Shown piece by piece: positions 1-12,300 of a DNA stretch of 64,000 nucleotides; position 1 is the stretch's first letter; each line of letters starts with the position of its first letter. Source of the stretch: Sipunculus nudus. Lineage: Eukaryota > Annelida > Sipuncula > Golfingiida > Sipunculidae. The notes under the pieces are model-generated. The model saw nothing but the letters and a program-made list of their open reading frames with translations, ran no database searches and was not told the origin of the DNA. The stretch covers positions 57,790,019 to 57,854,018 of the forward strand of contig CM049306.1 of assembly GCA_026874595.1 (NCBI GenBank). The letters run 5' to 3'. The position numbers were made by a program, and so were the translations under genes.

Positions 1-3000
1 TATAAATATCAATGGAATATTGATGAGATGTATAAAGATAAGAGTTTATTAAATTTTGAAGCAATCTGACTAAACCTGCCTTTAGCTAAGGTCAGCAGTT
101 TGTGTTCTCCAGTTTTGTTAACCAGATAGGGCGTAAACTTGTGTACATATAAATAACCTGTGACATATACCATGACCATGACCGCCTATCAAATACTGGC
201 CAAGTTTTAACAACACAAATATAAAGTAATATATTCCTAAAATGAATATATAAAATCAAATAAACATCAAAGGCCTAAGGTTATTAAGTTCACCAGGTAA
301 TATAGTGAGCATAATATCTGATGACAGTGAAATTAAACATGGAAAGTATAAAAAAAAAATCTATTTGACACTAGAAAATAGGTAAATGTAGGTGGCACTA
401 CACAAAAGTATATATTTTAATGTAGAACTCATAAGAACAGGATGAGTGCAAAATATGGTCCAGAGAGCAAGAACCATTCCCTATATATTGGTAACAGATC
501 ATATACCAATCATGCTCAAAAACACATAAAATCATACAAATTTGTGATCTCTGAAATTTTAAGTTCTCAAGTTTCATTCAGGAAATTCTTCAACTCAATT
601 CATACTGTAGTCAACATAAAAGCTGTAGACTAAATATTTTCTTACAGAATTAGGAAAGAGTGGAAACTGTTTCCACAATATGAAAAACAAGGGCACCCCA
701 AAGCTATGCATCCCCTCACGTAGGGCATAATTAGAATGGGTGTATTACACAGTGTGAAAAAGAGGAGGGGAGTTCTCTGGCCTTGACCTTTACTCCTGTG
801 ACCTCAAACTAAATATGGTTCTTCACCCATGGGTGGATGAGCCATATTAGCAAGATGAAAGGTTTTGGTCAAAAGGTTTGGCTTTAAATGGGTCCACAAG
901 CTTTTTCAAGAAGTGGGCCCTGTGGCAATGACCTTTCACCCCGTGACCTATTTTGCTACAATTAAGACATCAAATATCACATTAAGTAGATGAGGCCTAC
1001 TAAAGACATGATTTTCTTTTAAACTGCTTTGTTCCAACTGATATTGTTCCAGTTCAGTGAAAGGAATGTTAGGTTTAACATATAGAAAAAACACAACATA
1101 CTATTATATTCTATGCACACAAACACAGCCTCTGTAATATAAATATGAAATGGATCATTACTGAAGATGGAGAACTGTCAGCTGCTGGCGATTGTGAATA
1201 AAGGCCTTGAAGACATCATCATAACAACTATATTTTATAATAATTAACTTTCCAAGCTCAAAAGACCTGGAAGTTGAAGTAAAATGAGATTGACATTGTT
1301 AGCAATATCAGACTATAACACATACTCTCTTTAAGTTTTATCTTTTGTGCTTTTTTTACTTTCAAGCACTCAGCTTAACTGATGCAAGGGCGATGGACAC
1401 AGATATGAACTACATCTGAGGGAAATATAATGGTGTACAATGGTTTATTTAACTTTACATAATACCAGAGAGATAAAGCAAGTTATCATACAAGTAACTC
1501 TGGTCCATTTGATTATTTTGGCTGCCTACAGAATCTTACAGAAGAGTCAACATGTAGTAATGATTCAGAGCTTGAAAATATATTCTATATTATTTGTTTT
1601 TTCAATGGCCCTATGCCCCTAGCAAATGAATAAAAGATGCTTCTAGTACTAGGCCTGAACACTTCAACATGGACATATTCCAGTGTTCTTGGGAGTCAGT
1701 TTTATAGCTCAGCTGAGCAGAGATCTTGCTCCCCGAGGCATGTAGCTCTATGAATCATTAACAAGACAATTTCATCAATGGTGTGGTTTGGTCCAGATAT
1801 GCAGATAGAAAAACATTTTTTAGCTCAACCAACTGGTGATGGGAAACGTTACTGAAAATCTGACCAAACACATTAAGGCTTATAAACCTGGTGAGTTTCC
1901 AATTCTTGTGCTCTTGTTGAATAGGCATGTAAAGTTTTTATTTTGGAGTACTGTTTACCATGGTAACAATGGATCTGACTGGCCTGTAGGATTTCAGCCC
2001 CATAACATGTGCACCTGTTCAAATCTCATGATACAGCAAGCCAGGAGGTCAGCAGAAGCAAGGTCTCTGCTCAACTGAGTCAGGTGCATCGAGGGCTGGG
2101 TGGTAGGTCTTCATTTGCTTAGCAGCTGCTGCAGATTTTGTTCACTGGTATTTGTTAAATAAAACACACCAACCTATGTTTAGTAATGGTGTTTTTAGTT
2201 TTGACTTAACCTACATTCCAGTTAACCTCACTGACCATGAATCAGATTTGGTGACAGGGTCAGGTTTATTTTGCTCCCACTTCCACATTCATGAGAAACC
2301 TGCAAAGAAAATATTTCTTTCATTGTATGTAAGCTCAAGAATTTAATACAGCTGAATCATAACATATTTATTTTCAAATCAATTTAAAAAAGTTAGATAT
2401 ATAACACCAGATTACGTATTATTCTGGACTTTACAGAAATTACAAACAAGCTCAGCTCAGCTTCATGACATGTAAGAAAGGGAAAACATCTGGTGATAAT
2501 TTCTTTTGCTTTTCTTCCTACAAAAGTATTGTACACACTTTTGAGAAAATTGGTTTCAATAAACACAAATACTTTGTGAGCAGACTGAGACTCTGTACTA
2601 TGTACTATGCAGTAATGACAGTGGAATCTACATATCAGACTGACTGTCCGTCTGCTATGACAAGTACAGCTACTGAAAGTGTTCTAAATTATGATGTGCC
2701 TGTTATTTTGTCTTCATGCACTCAGCATTCTGGATATTTGCAATTCCAAGTGATCAATAATTTTCCTGGATACATTTCTTAATTTAACATTACAGTGGCT
2801 ATAAGTTGGCTGTGACCAGTAACCCATGCAAGCCATGCTTGTATTCATACGGTCAGAAATTCAAAAACATGCAGAGGAATTTACAAATATGCAAAGTCAA
2901 AACCGATTTTTTCTTGCTCATGTTAGTTGTTGTAAAAAGTACACTAAATAAGCTTACTATTGGTCTGGTTTATGTCAGGTGACAGCGTACTTGTAGGCCA

Positions 3001-3205
3001 TGAAGCGTTGTAAAAAAGATAAAATACTGCATTCTCATAGCACCTTAAAGTGTGTTCCTTGATGAAGGATGTAATACCACTCAGACAGCCAGAACGCTGG
3101 TCACACACTCCCTAATGGCAGAGCCAAAATGGCACTAGGATCAATCAAAGACCTTCTTATGTCATAATGCCTTAACCTACATGCTTCATACTACTACTAG
3201 GCAGT
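1..3205. other. Last intron and/or 3' UTR region of the SLC41A gene
   Basis: AT-rich sequence without a convincing coding exon. It must hold either the end of the SLC41A transcript or the start of its final intron. About 750-950 is part of a dispersed repeat with phrases such as 'gtgacctcaaact' and 'gggtccacaagctt', related in reverse to 35.9-36.1 kb. A chance-like acceptor at 1833-1834 (minus) followed by TGG TTG AGC TAA could close the frame but is too weak to call. Confidence 0.35.
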
Positions 3206-3211
3206 ACTTAC

Positions 3212-3357
3212 AATAAATAAAAGGCAAGAGCCAGCAATCCTGTACCAAACAAATCTCCGAGGGCGGTGAGATAGGGGATGGCGAAGTTGTCTGGGTCATC
3301 ACCTTGTTTCCACATCCAGTGAACCATCCAGTTGGCGATGTAAAGCAAAAATGCCAC
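3212..3357 (-). CDS. SLC41A: SLC41A coding exon 10 (second MgtE-type signature)
   Basis: Codes [20 protein letters not shown] then [20 protein letters not shown] and a final helix. It carries the second Asp/Pro/Gly-Asp signature. Acceptor ttttaag, donor gtaagt (3206-3211), phase 2 out, so at least one further exon must follow. In relatives this encodes only about a dozen residues; I did not find it with confidence in 1-3205. Confidence 0.93.
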
Positions 3358-6300
3358 CTTAAAAATAAAATAGCTCAAATAAACCTTCCTTACATATGCA
3401 AATTTCCAAAGATTCGCTCCAAAGTAGTTGCATATGTCAGAATCATAATGATTATTAAAATAAAATGTGTGAATTATGGGTCATGACACATAGCAAGTGA
3501 GCTCAACCTGTGATTATATGAGAACTTATGACCTGATAAAGTCAAAAAGTGACAACCCTGATTTTACTTAAAATGATTTTCTTAAAAAATGCTTAAAATT
3601 AAAGGAATTTCTGGTCGCACTATCACACTCATGCAATGAATTAAGCTATACAAGACTTATACGCACAGCAAATTCAAGGTAGTCCGTGTAACCATAACTG
3701 ATTGCAATTTAGGTACTTGCTTGCAGGGGATAAAATTAACATAGCATCAGGTGCAATTGTACAATTAACTTCCCTCTATCAATGTATCTTCCCTGCAAAA
3801 TTTGCAGAGCCTCACCTGAATGATTGCAGCTGTCAGGTATAAACTGAGGAATGGCAAACCAATGGTGGTGTGGCCAGCAGCCAGAAAATGAATGAAGTAC
3901 ACAAACACAAGATGTCCTGGGACCACCAGCAGCATCAACACACGGGCTGTCCTGGCACTCACGTCTGTGTAGGGTAAACATCACCAATCAACATACAAAA
4001 TACATGTTATTCCTGTTAAGCTTGTGTATAAATATAATTCTAGCACATCCCAAAGATCAGATTTTCATTACTTTTCCTTGACTCAAACAAAATTAATAAC
4101 CCCCATCCACGACTGAGTAATTACTGTGGTTGCCAGGATCCATAAAATCATTACTGCTTTATTGACAGGTACAAATCTTGGATGAGAAACATTTACACAG
4201 TCTGTAATTAAAGGTTCATGCCTTTTTCATGACTTTTTGAAAATTCCCCCCAAACCATTAAGCTACTATTCCTTTTATGCAGTTGCAGCTGTGGTATGCA
4301 TTGCTGTATTGATTTGCATTGCTTTTATGAGGTTGCAGTTGCGGATAAAACGTATGTTTGATTTTATAATATACATGGGATATATATATATATGTATATA
4401 TTATATATAATATTTAAGTATTATATATTATATATACATGTATGTTTCCCTGCATTGTGAAAAATGGCAAAAAAAGATTAAGAAACCAGCTGCTTGAATC
4501 GAAACAGATACAAGTATTAAGCAGATCTCTAACCAGTGAAGGACAGGCATATGTTTCCCATATTTACAATGATTTAAATTGATATTTTCAGGTGAAGAAT
4601 GGGTTGTTTTCATGGCATATACCAATAAAACCTTAAATCCAGGGGAAATTTTTGTCTGATCAGTCACTACATATGTTGGATGACAGGTCGGATACGTAAT
4701 GCAACTGCAATAAAGGAATCAGTCATTCATAATATCATATGTTTGACTATCCGCAACTGTACCATGGCTGTAACTGTGTAAAAGGAATCGTATCTTTACT
4801 CTTTAAGTCCTGAAATTTTAAATTACAAAATTCATGACTCTTTTAAGGTGTGAGAACTGATTAACACAGGTTTAGTGGCAGCCTCCCAGGTAATACAGTC
4901 AGCAGACAAAACATCCCTGGCTCAAAATTGATAAAAATTATAATTAGAGAATGAAAAGAAAAGTAAATTTTCTAAATATGATATGATCAATAATACTGAT
5001 AAGGCTGGCATAATGAGTACCTTTACTGAAGAATGCAGTGCAGATATTAGCACATCCATGTAACATGTTGTCTGGCAGGTTACCAGGCTTGCTGACTCGA
5101 TGCAGTGCTGTGGAAAGTCTACTGGACTGGACGGCCACCAGGTTACCTCCAACACCTGGCAAAATACATTAACTCATTTAATAAAATCAAGCATAAGACA
5201 GTTCCCATTCCTGAACTGACAATGTGACACAAAGCTTGTTGTTTGAATAAGAATTTATATATCATCTGTGTTTGTGTTTACTGCTGGCAGCAGGCAGGCC
5301 ATTAAATGTCAAGTGTAGTAAAAGATTTTGTATTGTCTTTCATGAAAAAGGGCCACTGACAGTTCTAGGAACAGACAGAAACCATGAAACCAACAACAGC
5401 TGGATTTGAAACACAAATTTACAGGTTAAGTAATATTATGTTTCAGTTATTTTTCACTAATATTTGTAAAACAAAGGCCAACTTACCATTGATCACAGGC
5501 TGAAAGACTGCAAGACCTTTAAATCTTGAGACAGTAGAGTCTAAAATCAAGCCACCAACACTGGAAATAAATCAAAAGATTCATTTACCTATAACATTTA
5601 TATAAATGCAGGAGTGATGCTATCCCTCTCATAACAGATCTGAATGACCATGATATTTATGATGATCATGTATAGAAAGCTTTTAGATTATTACATAAGT
5701 GCACACAAAACACAGCATTAGGAAACTAGATAAATGTCTCCCCCCATGGGCCATCCCAAAACATTAGGGGTAAAATATGCACTATCTCAAAACAATGATT
5801 CTAGATTTCAGCAGATATGACCTTGAAAGTCAAACTCTGATAAGATTTTGGCAGAAAGAACTAGTCTGTCAAGTTTGAAGAAAACATTTTCAGTACTTCA
5901 AAAGTTATGGAGGTCACAATAATCCAAGAATTGCATATATTTGACCTTGAAAATAAGGTCAAAGTCACCTAATTTCGAACTCCTCCAAAATTTTGGTATG
6001 AACAATGAGTGTTTAAAATGTTGGAGGAAAATATGCAGCTATTCAAAAGTGATTATGTTCACAAGACAACAACTAAAATTTGGTTGATTTGACCTTCAAT
6101 ATGCTGGTCATGGTCACCAGGTTTCGAACTTATCTGAGATTTTGGAATGAACAATTGGTGTACCAAATTTGATGACAAAATATGAAATACTTCAAAAGTT
6201 ATGGGGTTCACAAAAATTTCATATTTCAGCAGATTTGACCTTGGAGATGAAGGTCACGGTCACTAGGTTTCCAACTCATTCAAGATTTGGGGATGAACAT

Positions 6301-9300
6301 TGAGTGTTCCAAATTTTGGAGAGAAATATGCAGCCCTGCAAAAGTTTATCAAGTTCACAAGATATCCTAAAGACAATGTCTGAAGACAACAGATGATGGC
6401 ACTGATAACAACATGTCTCCCGGGGGGGGGGGGGGGGGGGACATAATTATAGGCAAGTGGTATTAAAACATCTTGCATTTCAGTTGACATTACAAAGACA
6501 ATGTAATACTTTTTTTATAATCATTCAATTTTCACTAAATTATTGCCGGTTGGAATTGTTTGAATACAATTTACAAATCCTTATGTCAATGTTTTTTTTT
6601 CAATTATTTAGTTATGAATTCAGGTTAATATTCAATATTATGATTTCTCTCAATGGCAAGCCCTAAGCTTATTGATAACTGATCACTGATCCAACAGATG
6701 TTAACATTTAACCTGATAGCCAGCCCTTGGTAATATGTAATATACTGGTAAAATACTAAAACCTATGGACCTATTCATACCGAGTAAAAAAAACAAGGGA
6801 CCCATGGGTCATGGCACTCAGCTGTTATATATGATAAAAAATATGATTTGGGAAAGAGGCACATGCTTGTTTTGTGTGGTAATAAATACAAGGGACCTAT
6901 GGGTCACGGCGCTCAGGTATTAAGTCCTAGTGACCAAATTCTTGGCATGGTAGGGAATTTTGGAGACATCTAATTGTATGCCAAATTTTAGGAACTGAGA
7001 GCTGAAGCTGGGGAGCTGAGCTCTTGCAAACTGCATAACACTAGCTTGATGTAAACAATTTGTTACATGGTGCTTGAAAATTTGAATAAAATCTACAGTT
7101 TTTAATCAACTGGTTTCAAATTTTTGGTGTTAACAGACAAAATGCTAACAAAAACATGCTGCGAAAATTAAATCCACAGTACTTACAGTAAAAAAACGTG
7201 CCATGGTCAAAGCTGGGCAAAATTTAAGGTACCAATTTTTTATTTTTGTTAATATTTTAAAAAATTTAAAAGATTTTGATCTAATTTTGGGTATACAATT
7301 TAATTTTGATAAATTAATGTTATATTACTGGAAAAAAAGTCCATAGCTTTAACAAGTTTTGTGTTAAGTGATCAAATATCTTTCCTGATTTTTTACAAAA
7401 TGCATTATGTTTGGGCCCATAACTTTTTTAAATTATATAAAACAGACATAATTTCTGGCATGTACATAGGAACTATATAGAAGAATATTTATGGTAAATA
7501 TGAGGGAAAACAGATGAGTGGTTTTGATATTAGACAGTCCTGAAGTGTGAAAATAGGTTTTTAATAAAAAATTGAGGTTTTTCCTTAATTTCTCAAAGGA
7601 ACGAAGTCGCAAAGACCCAGTTTTCGGCTTGGTAGGAGATCTTGGGGACATCTAACATTATGCTGAATTTTGGATTCCTAGGTCTTACGGTTTCAAAACG
7701 TGCCACATCTACGGACGGACGGACGGACGGACAGACGGACGGACGACGGACAATGGACCACGACTATAGCTCAGATGACTTATAGTCAGCTGAGCTAATA
7801 AGCTTTATTATGGGTTGTTTGTGTTTAGCTTATGTATGATTTTGGTAGTATCTTTGGAGACAGGGAAGAGGATTGATTTCATTTATTTTATTAACAAATG
7901 GAGTGCTATTGTCACACAGATTTTGACTTGGCCATATAACTTATAAGCAGCACATATTATAAAAGAATTTAACTATTTATTAAAATTTAATAACAAATAT
8001 TGTGCCAATATAATTTTTATTTAAAAAAAATAAGAAGAAAATCATATGATTTTTTAAAATAAAATATAACTGAAATGATTATTGAAGTAATATTGTAGAA
8101 TATATTCATGAATGCATTCATGAATACATTTTGAAAGTATCTGCACTGGTATTCAAATACTTTCATTTTAACCTGAATTCCCATTCTTATGCAATAAATT
8201 TTTTTAATGCAGTACATATTCATATTCGTATTCAAATACATTTGCAAAGCAATCGCACCATGTCTAGTATTTATTCAGTTTTAGCCAAACAAAGATGTTG
8301 AGAATCCAGAATATACAAAATTCACAAATTTAAATAATGATCATAAGTACCTGGTTTTATGGCTTTTATTCATATTAAAAAAAAATAAATGTAATATATT
8401 CACTATGGACTACTTTCACATCAATCTACACACTAGACACAGTAGGAATCTAGATTAATATTATTAACTGCATTTTTGTCTATCATTAATTTCCTTCATA
8501 TGATCCCTAATGATTAGTAATGAATAATATGATTTATTTTTTTATCATTGAAATTTCACTGAAAAATACCATAGGTGACTGCATGGTGTTATTTGGAATA
8601 ACATTGACATTGACATTCTATCCATCCATACAAGATTCTTACATCATCAGTAACTGCAAGTTAATTTTCTGTTACGCATCAACTAACAAATTCCTTTTCT
8701 ATTGATTTTTCTTTAATTTGTTATAAAAAACTAATACAAAATTATTAATTTATTGTTTATTGTTATGTTGTTTTTCAAAACAACTACTAGATGAGTTGGG
8801 TTGGACACCTGGATCAACTGTGGCTGGGCATTAGCTGCCTGGCTGCCCCAGTGTATGCTTCGCTCAAGCATGCATAATCTGATGAAAGGTCAACATACAG
8901 GTGACTGAAGAGGGGCTGGATTAAGCCTGGGTCTGACATGGTCTCATATAAACATTAATAAAAGCTACAATATTTGGCCAATTTGTTTCAGCTTTCTAAA
9001 CTACAAAGATGAAATCCTTATGTGTGCATGATATGAAAATTATATCAACAGTGCTCTCAGGAAACAAACATGCCATGGTCAAAGTTGGGCAAAATTTAAG
9101 GTACTAATTTTATATTTATACTAATAACTTATAAAATTTGAAAAATTCAGAACTAATTTTTGGTATTCAATTGAATCTTGATTAAATAATGTTACATCCC
9201 TGGCAAAAAATCTCTAGCTTCAGCAATCCTCTTGTTAAGGGAGTAAATATATTTCTTGATTTGTTAAAAATTGCATTATGTTTGGGCCCATAACTTAAAA

Positions 9301-12300
9301 CAATTACGCAATACTGACATCATTTCTGGCATGTGCATAGCAAATGTTTAGAAAAATATGGATATTATATATGATCGAAGTCAGATCAGTGGTTTTGATA
9401 TTAGGCAGTCTTACAGTGTAACAATGGGTTTTTAATGGAAAAATGAAGTTTTTCATTAATATTTCGAAGGAATTAAGTCCTAGTGATAAAATTCTTGGCA
9501 TGGTAGGGGATTTTGGAGACATCTAACTGTATGCTAAATTTAAGGAACTTAGAGCTGAAGCTGGGGAGCTGAGCTCTAGCAAACTGCATAACACTAGCTT
9601 GATGTAAACTTGATGTGACATGGTGCTTGAAAACTAAAATCTACAGTTTTTGATCAACTGGTTTCAAATTTTTCGTGTTAACAGACAAAACGCTTACAAA
9701 AACATGCTGTGAAAATTAAATCCACAGTACTTACAGGAAAAAAACGTGCCATGGTCAAACTTGGGCAAAATTTAAGGTACCAATTTTATATTTTTGCCAA
9801 TATTAAAAAAAATTTAACAGATTTTGATCTAATTTTTGGTATACAATTAAATTTTGATCAATTAAGTTGTATTACTGAAAAAAAGGACTGAAAGGACAGA
9901 CGGACGGACAGACAGACAGACGGACGGATGACGGACAATGGACCACGACTATAGCTCAGATGACTTATAGTCAGCTGAACTAAAAAGCTTTATAATTTCA
10001 CATATTGTGTGCAATAATATACTCCTATTAAAATCTGAAGCAAGTGCTTTTCTTGTAACCAAAATTCTTTGAATTCTAAACAGAACTGATACACAAAATA
10101 AATAAATCTGCCAAGATTTTCATATAATTAAACAAACCATGAATTATAAGTTCTCAGTGTCTGAATAATTACCCATTTATATAAAGTAAAGGTAAGTTTA
10201 ACTTTACATACCTACTGATGACCATTGCACAAATTACTGGTGTCCAGCCTGTGTACAGTACTTCATTGGTGTACTTATTCCTGTGTGAAATCACACACCA
10301 CACAGGTGTTAATAAAAGGAAGACAGACAGAAGTAACGGAGCTATCCACTCATGCTGACCTGGAAACAGACACAAACACTCTGATTTCAGATGTACAGTC
10401 TAACCTCTTTCATTCGCAAACTTTGGGACCGGGGAATTTTCTGGCGGTGAGTGAGGGTGGGGGTTGTTCAAGGGGGGGAGGGGGGTTCAAATGGGATGGG
10501 CAGGGTAGTTTAAATAGGGCATTTATTAGCCAGCCATTAGAATATGCAAAATCAGTAATGCCCCGTTTTGCACCAAACTCTGGCTTTCTGGCGCAGCAAC
10601 TCGTCTGTTACTTGGGCCTTTTGAGAGCAGGCAGTGCAGAACCAGAGATACAACACCTATTCAGCTCAGGCTCATTGGCAAGTCTCGCGACCTAGCTAGC
10701 TCTCTCTATGTTGTCAGGCTGCTACTTCACCAATTGTCTGCCGCTTGACCTCGTAGCCCCAGAGCGCTGAGAAATGGCTTGCAAAATCTGACGATCTCAC
10801 TTTTGTTGACAGGCTTGAGAACGGTGCGCTTGCGTTTTCTTGAAGCCATTGTAACATAACTACCCTGCTGCGTTATTACCTGCTTATATACCTTAACGAA
10901 AATGTTTATACAGGCAGGAGGTTAGAACAAACAAATTCACAAAAATCTTTAATTAATAGAAAACTTAAGACAATCCCCGTTATTGTTGCAAACTGTAATC
11001 AAAAATTGAATAAACAGTCTTTGAACCCCCGTGCAACCTTTAATTGCTTCAAACTACTCATGTGGTTTACCTCATTAAATGACACTTAAACAACTCTAGG
11101 TGTGAACTCAACACGGGTTACTCGGCTGATGACTTCTGTCGGCAAACAACTACGGGGGGTTAAGTCATTAATTAATTAGCGGCACCGGGTACTTAATCCT
11201 AGGCAGTGAGGCGTGACATGTTTTAAACAGAGACGCGGCCAGGTCAGCTGAGCCCGAGGGATAACACACCGGATTCATGAAATATTCCCGATTTGTCTTT
11301 AGTTGGAATCAGAAAGGGACTGTGGCACACTGGGGTAAAAAAACACCTGGCGGATGGTGGATAGCGAGGCTGGCAAATGAACGAGGTAAATAAGTAGTAG
11401 GAAATCGGGACTATGTCATTTGTAGGCGGTAGGCGAGGTTGGCGGATAAACAAGGGGCGAATGAAAGAGGTGTACTATATAATATATATTATATGTATAT
11501 AATAGTCCTTTTTACTGTATCAACTCTGGGAAGAAAGTTTAAATGTATATATGTATAAAGATTGTTTTCCTAAAGATATAAAACTGTAAAATATCAATTG
11601 CAACAACAGGCTAAAGTAATATAAAGGGAACCCATAACAGGAATCTGATCATAAGAGTGATCTTCAAAAAAAGTATACATTTAAATATCTGTAATATATA
11701 CATCATAAGGTCTTAAGACATATAAACAAAAACAGGTGACAAGAGTAAACTGTATTTTACATTTATAATTCCAAGTTATATTCATGCATTTTAATTTGTT
11801 AAATAGCTGTTATAATTTATTTTTTATATTTTTTAGATGCTAAAAATAATCCATTTCCACACTGATAAAACTTGTTATTTAAAATAATCCCTTAATGGAA
11901 ATCAGCTTATCCTGATTGGGAGATAATCATATTTAAGTCATCCAGAGGAAAATAAGGAGAAATTTTTTCTATATAGGAAAACTTTCAAATCTGACCAGTT
12001 TAACTTACCTAAAGCCTTGTAGAGTAATGTTGAAATGCCTGCTAGAAGTGACAGGGTGGTCAAATCACCAAGACTTGCAGCAATAGGGGTGGCCACGTTG
12101 TCTGGGTTGATATTGCACTTGCGTGATAAAATAATTACTAATATCATAATACAACCTGCAATAAAAAGTTAGAATCATAATACTTATCTGCAGCAGCTGG
12201 TTTAAAGAATTTACAATACAGACAATATAAACACTAATGTTCTTGTATGCAAACTAAAACGACAACCCGATTGTTAACCTATAGGCCCATCTATACAGGA

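Noticed and set aside
1820-1834. Possible final SLC41A exon (TGG TTG AGC TAA after an AG)
   Set aside because: Three codons only, no pyrimidine-rich acceptor and no family residues beyond Trp-Leu.
7713-7745. ACGG runs as a CRISPR-like or regulatory array
   Set aside because: Simple tetranucleotide microsatellite at a fixed place in a mobile element of an animal genome.
9304-9522. 72-codon frame repeated at 7433-7651 (minus) and 38919-39137 (plus) as a possible transposon protein
   Set aside because: Conserved only because the copies are homologous; most differences change residues and the frame is not extended in any copy.
10225-10695. 156-codon plus-strand frame
   Set aside because: It is antisense to SLC41A exon 6 and then enters the Tigger-like element; the apparent Gly run comes from G-rich DNA.
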